Part shown: positions 1 to 10,100 of the stretch, piece by piece | How positions within the stretch are numbered: the stretch's first letter is position 1 | Layout: each line of letters opens with the position of its first letter | Assembly (NCBI GenBank): GCA_904063045.1 | Contig: CAJFCJ010000023.1 | Location: 124,001 to 188,000 of the forward strand | Direction of reading: 5' to 3' | DNA from: Dimorphilus gyrociliatus | Lineage: Eukaryota; Annelida; Polychaeta; Dinophilidae | DNA: 64,000 bases | The notes under the pieces: model-generated | What the model was told of the DNA's origin: nothing | The model's input: the letters and a program-made list of their open reading frames with translations, nothing else | Databases searched by the model: none | Program-made: the position numbers and the translations under genes

Positions 1-3000
1 ATCAGAAAGTGAAAGAAACGGACTTTGCAGAATTCGAATGCGAAGTTAATAAGCCAAAAATACCCGTTAGATGGCTTATTGAAGGTGTTGAAGTTGTTCC
101 CAGTCCAAAATATCAAATTTTTGCTGAAGGAAAAATTCACAGATTAGCTATTAATAAAACAAAACCAGAAGACGAAGGTCAAGTTATGTGTGAATTTAAA
201 AATCTAACAACAACCGCAAACCTCTACGTTATACGTGAGTATATTAATATCTTAATATCATAATTAGGAAAGAGAAAACTTTCCTATTGGTTAAGCTATT
301 GATTACATAATAATAGAAATATATATATAATACTGTTAGTCTAATAGAAACGTTCTAAACAAAAATTATAATTAAGAAAAGTCTCTTTAATTTGCTTAAT
401 TAATTTATTCATTTATTTATTATAAAAATTTATATTAATTTGATTAATTTGCACAATTTTTGCACTGCTTTGTTCTTTTTGTTTTGTAAAAACACAGCCA
501 TCATACCTGAATTTACTCTAAACTTTAACGATGAAAGAGTTGTTGAACATGCCGACGCTACTTTTACTTGTAAATTGAATGAAGATCTCGAAATAGACTG
601 GTTTCACAAAGGTCAACCAGTAAAGAAGAATGACAAAAAATACAAAATTATTGATAGTGGGGTTGAGAAGACTTTAATGATTACTGATTGTCTCAAAGGA
701 GACGCGGATAAAGTAAAAGCAGTTTGCCGTAACGTCAGCTGTGAAGCCAACTTAACGGTTGAAGGTTTGTTGAAAAAAGTGTCGTCTACATTGTCATTCA
801 GAGCGTCCATGTTCTCGTTACGTTTTTTGTATAGATATCTATATTGCTTGAAGTGCTTTAACAAAAATGTGATCATTTACGCTATAAGTTTCAACAAAAA
901 TCAGAACAATCAAATAGTCAAATAATCAATCAATTAATCAAATTTGCGCGTAAATTCTTCGGAAAAAATAAGGTCAAGTTCTGATAATGTTCGAGCGAAA
1001 ATACCTCTTACTAAATGCATGTTCCTCTATTCAGTGTTTTTTTTTTCTTTACAGCCTTTTCAACTGAATTTTCAAAGCCGTTAGAAAATACGAATTGTCG
1101 AGAGAATTCAACGGCTGAAATAGTTTCTTATACTTATCATTATCATCCTCCTTCCTCCATTTTGTGGTTTATAGATTCAATTCCAGTTGTTGAATCTTCC
1201 AAATATGAAATTAATTCAGACGGTTTGAAACATACGTTAAAAATTCATCGAGTATCCAAAATGGACGAGGGTCAAATAACAGTATCGTGTAACGATGAGG
1301 AATCAACGGCTAAATTAACAGTCGATGGTCAGTATACCAGAAAGAATGAGAGTTATAAAAAATCCGTGACTATTAAACAACCAGAAATCATTCACGATAG
1401 CTTTAGTTGTCGATTACATAGAAATTCAAATATGTATAAATCAGCCCATTTCGATTGTTTTACTATTCAAACAAATAAGAAGAATTATCAATTAGAAAAG
1501 TTTGAAAATAGGTTAAATACTAATTATAATAACCAACCGAAAAACATGATTAAACAATCCTCATTTATTGGTAAAAGAATTAATAGAAAATTTCAATATT
1601 TATATATTTATGAAATTCCTAATTATCTTTTAACAAAGATGAAAAATATTAAACCAAAATCGGTTTTAGATTACTTATCAGTTGTTGGTAAAAGTAATAA
1701 ATCTTGTCATTCGGATAGAATACCACCATGGAGAAAATGTACAAAATCAACTTATATTAGAGATAATAGTAAACAAATGATTTATCGTTTTGATCGAATT
1801 GAAAAAAAATCTTTTAAGAAAAAATTTCATAGGAAAAACTGTTTTTATTGGTTCGACTATTATCAAGGCTCTTCTCAACCTAAAATATACTTTAGGCCTA
1901 TACCCGCTATTCGTAAAATTCGTTATGCTTTTTTCATTAATTGAGTAAATAAGTACTAGTCGTCAATCGTATACGTTTATACATGTAAGGCCGGAGGGAT
2001 TATTTAATAATCTCTTAATTAATTATTCTTACTTTATTATATTCTAGTATGAACAATCTTTGAATTATTACTTTCTATTATTCTCCTAGTCATTCAGGTA
2101 GAAGAACCTTTTACCTTTAAGAAAAAAGTGTTTAAAATAAATTTAAAACGATTTTAAATTGAATTTTTTATTTATTGAGCAATTCTATTCAAATAAGATA
2201 AGTTTATTCTAAGCTATAAATCCTTTATATATAGAAAAATTAATGTTGGTTGGTTGGAATCCCTCTCTTTGGCAGATATCCTTCACTCTTTCTCTCTCTC
2301 TCTCTCTCTATTTCTTCATTTATCCCTTATTTACTCGTAGTTTTAGAGTTTAAACAAAAGGTCACGGTTTTGGTATGCATGAAAGTGAATAAAGAGAAAT
2401 TTTTTCTTCTCACAATGGCAAAAAACTATTTCCCTCAGTACTTAACTTGGCTATTTTTCTAACATAACCTTCCCTAACGAAAAGCTTAAACCTAACAGAC
2501 AATCCGGTGGAGGTGCTTTCAGTGTCTAAAAGTCTAAAAGTCCTACTGGGTTCACCCATAAGTTTAGACGTGGAAATTTCAACCCCGAGAAATGATTTAG
2601 AATGGTATAAGGGAGATAAAAAAATTGAAAAATGTCTCCCTAAATACGATATAGAAGCCTTTGGAATGGTTTGTCACACCCTACAAATTAGGGATGTTGA
2701 CGAAACAGACGGAGGTGTTTATAGTGCCATTCTAAGTTCAGATGGCCAAGAACTATGTTCAATACAAGTGAATGTATTATCAGGTTCGTGCTATTGCAAG
2801 ACAAAATAAAACTTCTCACTATCCCAAAAGCTCTCTCTATTATGATTTCAACAAAAACTCTCTATCCTAAGATAAAAGGAAAAGTACAAAGCAAACCTCC
2901 CTTCTAATGAAAAATATTTTTTTGCCAAACACATTATCTCTCTCTTTATCTCAATCTCTATTATATCTCTCTGTCTATCTCTCTCTTCATTTTGTTTATA

Positions 3001-3263
3001 ATTTTTTATGTATTTTTTTTTCTGGTTTTTTTTTTGAACGAAATCCTTAAAATTTTCAGAGCACTACTAACCAAAAAAGCACAAAATTGTAAAAACAAAC
3101 AAACTGTAAAAACAAACATATACTATATTGTACATAATCGATCACTTAAAAAGGTATTATATTAATTTAATGCACTGCAAAATTTTAATTTTATTCTTTA
3201 TTCTTCTTTTTTTTTTATTTTTTGCCAAAAACAATTTACTCTTATATTTTTTTCGATAAGATT

Positions 3264-3307
<44 letters not shown>

Positions 3308-6265
3308 TCAATTTACAGCTTCAATCTATTTATTACAATCTAAAAGACTCTCTCTTAATTATCTAATAATTTTATCCTCTATAATTTTTCCTCTCTTCCT
3401 GCTACTTCTCAATAATGCTTGGCACTTTCTCTCACTGAGGATGATTGATTAGGATGATAAGAACACTCTCGTTCGGAGTATTAGTCAATTTTTGATTTTC
3501 CATCTTGTACAGATGATTTGGATAAATCCCATTTGGATGAAACTTTTACTGATTCAGCTTATATGACCGCTCGACATTTTGAAACAAGTACTGATTTTAC
3601 CGAATACTCGAATCTTTCGCCAGATGTTAGCTATGAAGCCGATGTGGCAGCGGCATCAATAGTCCCCGAAGTGGGAGATTTGGACTCAATTTCAGCTTTA
3701 GAATCTATATCCTCGGTCGATAGTCCTAGGGCAGAAGGAGGATTTGAAATGGCTCCTTTCGACACTGGTGGAGACTTAGAAACAATTCCGGAAGATGACG
3801 AAAGCAGATACACGTCTCCTGGAACCAGCGGTAGACGAAGTAGAGATGCTTTCGACATAGAAATTACAGAAACGTGTAATATTTACTCTCCTGGCGATGA
3901 CAATCAAGCAGACAAGGAAATTCCACCAGAAATTTTTGAAAAGTTAATAACCGACTTAGCGTTTCCTGAAGAGAGAGAAATAGAACAACCAAATTTTGAA
4001 TCTGTTACCAAAATGATGAAGAAGAAGAAAAAGAAAAAGAGAAGAGGTAGCGACAGTGATAGTGATTCTTCTTCTGAAGAAGAGTACACAGAATTAAAAG
4101 TATGTGAGAAAGTTCATAGCAATGTTCAATTTACGAAACTGCAGAAATCAAGCCCTGATCCCGATAGTCTTTCCGTAAGAGTTCCGCCATCCGAAGAAGA
4201 CTTAAGTTCCAACTCTGTTGCTAATAATGCAGCGGACATTGAGTCAGCCTCAACTATTAGCACATCTTTCCTAGAACAATTAGAAAAGAAAAAAGCACCT
4301 TTCTTTGATACAACGAGTACGTCGGAAGACTCTAAGAATCTTTCAGAACAATCCGAAAGAGACGTCGCTTGGGGTGAAGCTAAAAAAGCCATAATACCGA
4401 CCGAAAAGGCTTCCGAAATGATGTGGGATCCGGATAGAGACTACCTTCAAGTAGCTGATAGCTCTGAACAATTAAGACAGTTAGAGAGTAAAAAGTACAT
4501 TGCAGACTTGGAACGTGAAACAGCATTAGCTAATGTTCGAATTCAGGATGTCGACGTAACTGAGGCATCTGAATTGAATTTAATGAAAACTCCTGAAAAG
4601 GCTGCTGAAAGTATTGGTGATTTAGGAGGAGAATGGTCGCAGGCCAAAGTTCAAAGTTTACCTACACATCAAATAGTTTCGAAAACTTTAGAAAAACGCA
4701 CGAACTCTGCCGAACCAACTGTTCATATTTCAAAAAAGTCACTAGAATTAGCCGATGTTAGAGATGAGGAATGTCCAATAGCAGAAGTAACTGAATACGA
4801 TAACGAGTGCGACATCAGAAGAGGAAGAAAAACTTTAGTTAAAAAAAAGCCTATGAATTCTTGGGCCGAAGTTAAAGTTCAAGATTATGAAATTATTGAA
4901 TCACCCGATCAGATAAGTAAAAGGTCGGTAAAAACCGAACGAACATTCTTAGGAGAGCCTCCTCGTAGCGATGCAGTTGAAATTTTAGATAGAAATTATT
5001 ACAATGATAATAAGAGAGGATACAGTAGTACTACTCCCTATGCGGAACAGCATTCTAATATTATTCCAACTGAAGAACTACAAGTCAAGTCACCGGACAT
5101 GTCAGACATTCTAGTAAGTGAATCGTTGATAGAACAAGGAAACATTAATCCACACAAGTTCAAAGAAAATACTGAAATAACGGAGAGTGTCACTCAAAAG
5201 ACTCCCGAAAATGTCTGGCCTATGGATTTAACAAATAATAACACTATATCATCAGATTCTAATTATGGCCCAAAAAGGGATATACTGACTACGAAGAAAG
5301 AGCGTGTACAGGTAACAGAAAGTATAGCCCATGTCAACATAGATGATTTAGAGGCTCAAATGCTGCAAGAGACAAATTCGTTAGAATACATCGATCAAGA
5401 AGTCACAATTAGCAAGTATCAGCATATGAATCAATTTTATGATGTTCCTACTATATCCGAGTCGGAGAGTACCGAAGAGGAGGATCGATCCGAAGGTATA
5501 AAAATTCAGGTCGAACCTAGAATTCGATTCCAAACGTCCAGAGATTTAACGAAAACTTGGACAAAATCAACTCACGGAGCAACTATGGAGAGTTTAGCTG
5601 ATAGTTCAAGTGACGACTCGGAAAGTAGAAACGGCGAAAGAGATAAAGATAGAGAAAAGAGAAAAGTTATAGTCACCAAAAAGATTACCAAAGAAACGAC
5701 AGAAGAAGCAGACGAGGTGAATAATTCGTCGGATAAAGGCAGAACAGCACATCCTTTCTCCTATTCGAGATTCGAGAGTTCGAATAGTGGAGAGTCGACA
5801 ACACCGAAAAGTATTCTAAGGAAGAAGGTAAACAGATCGAATATTTCTGATTCTATCCACTCTGACTTTGTTAAAAGAGAGCACGATGTAAATGTCGCAC
5901 ATAGTGTTTCTAGTCCCAAAATGAACGATGAGTCAATTCGTCGAAACTGTGTAAGTTTCACCGATTCTGACACAAGTTCGGGGGATTCTATGAAATATTG
6001 GACATGCCAAACTTTTACTCTAGTAGACTTTTGGCAACAGGACTCTACCGACTCCAATTTACAAGCCAGCGGAATCCCCTACATTACAAATAATGTAAAT
6101 ATCTATAATAAACAAATAATAAGTAGAGGGGATCAAGCTGGAAGTAGAACATCTATTTTCGGACTACGAAACAATAGTACATTCTACGAGGATATATTAA
6201 AGAGAGAGGCGAGAAGAAAATTTTACGAAATTAGGCCTACAGTATGCAAGGAAACTTTAATTTGA
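1..6265 (+). CDS. Ig-repeat muscle protein, 3' end or short isoform (5' partial)
   Basis: Exons read as 1-234, 498-764, 1055-1327, 2499-2783 and 3513-6265. Each of the first four holds one I-set Ig domain (Trp in strand C, a D-x-G/D-x-Y-like strand F), and every junction is phase 1, as in titin, twitchin and obscurin Ig arrays. The last exon is long, low in complexity and ends at TGA 6263-6265. An AATAAA lies at 6597. The 5' end is outside the window. The phase-1 donor at 2784 could also join the phase-1 acceptor before 15027, which would make 3513-6265 an alternative terminal exon of the giant gene. The other reading is a separate gene ending here. The Ig exons are secure; the gene boundary is not. 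Confidence 0.75.
1328..1944 (+). other. In-frame extension of Ig exon 3 (possible alternative end)
   Basis: The frame of Ig exon 1055-1327 runs past its GT donor for 205 more codons to TGA 1942-1944. The product is strongly basic and rich in Lys, Asn and Tyr, with no domain I know. At this base composition a stop is expected about every 14 codons, so an open run of this length is very unlikely by chance. An AATAAA at 2136-2141 could serve a short transcript. It may be a retained-intron terminal exon. Confidence 0.5.
1945..2498 (+). other. Non-coding intron remainder with CT tract
   Basis: No supported exon lies here. It holds a CT microsatellite (2288-2309) and a possible poly(A) signal (2136-2141). 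An open frame at 2250-2462 is built on the CT tract and shows no domain. Confidence 0.6.
2136..2141 (+). terminator. Possible poly(A) signal AATAAA
   Basis: It lies 192 nt after the stop at 1944 of the basic extension. It would allow a short transcript ending there. AATAAA is common by chance in AT-rich DNA. Confidence 0.25.
2784..3512 (+). other. Intron, CT-rich
   Basis: It sits between the Ig exon ending at 2783 and the long terminal exon. It contains several pyrimidine tracts, the longest a (CT)n microsatellite at about 3266-3303. No coding sequence was seen. Confidence 0.65.
3266..3303. repeat. (CT)n microsatellite
   Basis: Nearly pure CT dinucleotides with one CC interruption, inside an intron. 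Confidence 0.9.
3513..6265 (+). other. Long disordered terminal exon (917 codons)
   Basis: The acceptor is at 3511-3512 and the exon enters in phase 1. It codes for an acidic, Ser/Thr-rich, probably unfolded tail with no Ig or Fn domain. A run of Lys at about 4014-4050 is followed at once by an acidic Ser/Asp/Glu cluster that looks like a CK2-type target. A short W-x-[EQ]-[AV]-K motif appears three times (Trp codons at 4370, 4634, 4862), and [IV]-T-E-[SA] motifs recur (for example near 4558, 5178 and 5320). I do not recognise a family. The open frame of 2.75 kb in AT-rich DNA cannot be chance. It resembles novex-type terminal exons of titin in position and phase only; I claim no sequence homology. 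Confidence 0.8.
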
Positions 6266-6379
6266 GAGTGTTTAACCGAAAACAAGAAATCAAAGTAACC
6301 AAAAGTCATTTCTCTAATATTTCACTCTATTTTTTTTGGTTTTAAGTTTAGCACCACACAAGCAAACACTGAACCATCG

Positions 6380-6435
6380 TATATACAGTATATATGTATA
6401 TATATATAAAATTTATATATACAGTATATATACAT
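6380..6435. repeat. TA-rich palindromic tract
   Basis: Two copies of an ATATACAGTATATA-like element flank a (TA)n core, giving an imperfect dyad in the 3' UTR of the plus-strand gene. Confidence 0.6.
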
Positions 6436-6596
6436 AAATGTAATCAAGAATTGAAGAGAGAAAAATAACATAAATTACAAAAATATAACCGTTATATTTT
6501 TTTTGTTTTTTTGTTTGCAGTGACCTAACGATCTCTCGTCCCTTCCCCCCATCCCATCCATACCCCAGTTCCGATTGGATGCTATACTGATCTATA

Positions 6597-6602
6597 AATA
6601 AA
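6597..6602 (+). terminator. Poly(A) signal AATAAA
   Basis: It lies 332 nt downstream of the TGA at 6265 and is the first canonical signal after that stop. It supports 3513-6265 as a genuine terminal exon. Confidence 0.5.
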
Positions 6603-7143
6603 ACTAACTATACAAAGACACTCACTATTTAAACAAAAAACAAACAAAACAAATAAATAAACTCTAAACTATACTGCAGTAAAAACTTAGAAAATACGAG
6701 CAACCTTCTGCAGGAACAGTATATGAATACATAAAGAAAAATCTCTTCTTGTATTGCCAATACTGTTACAGAGAAGATAAATTTAAATAATCTTAATTGA
6801 CAATAATAATAAACACAAACTAACAAAAAGAATGGATAATTAGATGAAAGCTTGTTCTTTGATGCTAATATTTATATTGTACTAATTAGAATGTTCCTTG
6901 TTGAAGTTATTTTTTTTTTGTATCTATTAATACACTTTGAATATGATTCTTTTTTATATAAAATAAAAAATGGCTATAATTTATAATTGTCCCGGAAACA
7001 CTTTCCCAAAATATTTAAAAGAAAAAGTTTTTTTTTTAAACAAAAAAGACAAAACTAATAAATAATGCATTGTTTTTCTTTCGTTTATATCACCCAGTTT
7101 GTCATGACCCACTCTTGGTTGATTTCAATATTATTTCCTAATT

Positions 7144-10100
7144 TTAACTGGTATCACTCTCTGGTAGCCAAACCTATTGAAAAGTATAAATAGAGTTGAA
7201 ATGCATGTAATATATAAATTTTTACTTACCCAAGTATTGGGTTTGTTTTGTCTATGTAAAGGTGGATTTCTCTTTGAGAATCCCTTTAGTATGCTCCAAT
7301 TAACAAATTTATCAGGATCGGTGTCGTCCTGAGAAGTTGACATTTGTGACTGAGATGCTCGGCTGCTAATACTACTGATAGTCGGTGCGTCTTGCCAGTG
7401 TCTCTTCCTAGTCATTGGTGCTTGAGTAAAGTGTCTGTAACTGTCTGTTTCGGATGAATCGTCATCTCTCGATGCGGCCAAACATCCGCAATAGTAGCAG
7501 CATAGTGCTACTCCTATAACTGACAGGATAATACCAACAACTCCCATGACAGACCCTAATATAATCTTCCAATCATCATTGGAGGTAGGCTCCGTTGTTG
7601 GTGGTATAGTTGTTGGTTGTTGATAACCAGAATTTGATAAGGAAACCGAAAATGGGTCTATCTGTAATAGTCCCAAATATTTAGAGCCATTTCTTCCAGG
7701 TTCCATGGAAGCAACTAGTTCATCCCGAACTTTTTGCGCCTTATCTCCAGACAAGTCATTATTAAGTTTAAGTTTATATTTCACAATTATCGAGTCTCCA
7801 TCCTTAATAAATTGGAATGAATCGACACCTCTAAAATTTTGCCGTACCATAGAATTTTCAAAGAATTTCGTAAGCTATGCATAGAAATATTTTATCAATC
7901 AATGCTTATTAGAGCAAAAGTTAATATAACTTACCGATCTATAGGCTTCTGTAGTAAGATTTTTGTACAAGGATGAACCAACCACATTTAAATCTGGATC
8001 ATAATTCCAGTTTAATACTCCTAGAGTTCCGTCAATGCTGTAGATAATATTATCGAATTGGCAATTAACTCCAGTAAATCCTTTAGCACAGGAACAAGAA
8101 TACTTTAAACCCTCCAAATCGGTACAATTTCCGTTGTTTTGACAAGGTTTGTTCGTTAAACAAACGTTTATGTCATTTTCGCATCTTTTTCCCTCAAAAC
8201 CTTCTGTACAATTACATTCAAAGTCGTCTAATTTGTCTATGCAATGACCACCGTTTTCGCAAGGTACTTTATTTTGTTTCTTTTCATATTCTAAACATTC
8301 GTCTGTTTTTGAACAATTTCCGTAAGCAAAATGGTAGCCAGGGTTACAGATACATTCGTAAGTTCCGTTTAAGTTGTTACAATTTCCATTGCCACATATG
8401 AATTTATTGTTGGCGCACTCGTCAATATCTTGATCGCAAGAACCACCAGTATAGCCAGGAGGACAATCAGAACAACCAGTAACTACGTTGCAATCCTGGG
8501 CATTTTTACATCTACAAATAAAAGCGCAATTCTCGCCCCAAGTACCAATTGGGCAAGTTTCACATGTTATTCCATCTTTACCTAACGAAAAACCAGCGTT
8601 ACATTTACAATTGTAGCCGTCATTTGTGTTATGGCATGAAGCATTTGAATGGCATTTATGTAAATTTTCATCACATTCATTAATATCATCACAAGTTTTT
8701 CCGTTAGCGTTTAGTTTGTATCCATTTCTACAGGCGCATACTGTAGGGCTATTTGTAAAATTGCAGAAATGATCGCAATTTAAAGCATTGCATGTATCGC
8801 TGTCTGCAGAAAATGGAATTGAACAGTTATATTGGCCATCTAGAGTGTAGTTTGCCCCACAAGTACAGTTGTAACCAGGAGATTGATTAACGCAAATTTG
8901 CTGGCATTTATCCTTTTTCAATTGACACTCATCTAAGTCTTCGCATAAATTTGAAGCATTTTTAGTATAGTATTGAGGACAATTACACTCAAATGATCCG
9001 TCCAAGTTGACACACTGATCCTTAAATTGACAAGTATTTAATGTATCATTTGCGCATTCATCAACGTCTGTTTGAAAAGAGATTAAAGATTAACAATAAT
9101 CTAGATACTACTTAGAAGTTTTTACAAAAAACTATATTTACCGACGCATTTCCCTTCTTTTTCATTTGCAGTATTTTTCATGAGTACTTGAAAACCTTGC
9201 GGACAATCACTGCAGTTGAAGCCTTTCTTATTAATTTTATGTATATCTGCTGGTAGATCAGTGCAAGTTTGTCCTTTAACTAACATACAGGGATCGTCTT
9301 GACAACCGTCGTAATCTAATTCGCAGTGATCCCCCTCATACTCTCTATCGCATCTACAGAATGTTTGATAGAACGAACTCGAAGCATTAAAACCTGGTAA
9401 AGCCCGGTCCCAATCGCAATCGCCATGATTTGAACAGTTACATAATTGAATATTAATTATCAATTCAGTAGAATTAGCTCCTTTAGAATCTTGAGCGGTA
9501 ATCCTTAAATCACCGTCAAATTGGTCACTTACAACTGACCAAAATATCTCACCAGTTGATTTGTTCAAAATAGCCCCATCGGGTAGTTCACTACTGAAAT
9601 ATGTAATAGTGTCATTATCCCTATCCGAAGCGTTTATCTTCAAATAATACGAGTTGTTAACCATAACTTTCCATTCAATTGAATCGTCATCGTCATCGAA
9701 AACTGGAAGAGAATTAGCTTGACTATTTGAGTCTTTTACTAAATCTTTGACATAATTTTTAGTATTGTTGGCGAGCACTATGTTGTTTGTTAGATAGTAA
9801 TCAACTTGACATTGATAATTGTCACCGCATTGAGCTGTCAATTCGTCTTTTACCTTTGTAGACAATGTTTTGTAAACTTCATCAAAGAAAACTGGTATAA
9901 ACGTTTCTTTATCTTTATTGAAGAGCAAATGATCTTCATTATTACTCTTGTTGTAGTACAGAATTGAATCGGAAGAGAGTACAGACCAGCTTTTACCGTA
10001 TTCAAAAGCTTCTCTTTCCGCAAGATTATCAGCTAAAACAGTTCCGTTTGGTAAGGTAAATTCGTTGTTAGAATTACCATCAAAAGTTCCAATGAGACCA

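Larger units (their letters stand above)
6266..7143. other. 3' UTR and convergent intergenic stretch
   Basis: It lies between the stop of the plus-strand Ig gene (6265) and the stop of the minus-strand gene (7144), so the two genes converge here. It is AT-rich, with a TA-rich quasi-palindrome at 6380-6435 and AATAAA at 6597-6602 on the plus strand. No coding sequence was seen. Confidence 0.65.

Noticed and set aside
2250-2462. Open frame over a CT microsatellite (Leu-Ser repeats)
   Set aside because: The repeat itself keeps the frame open; no splice context or domain.
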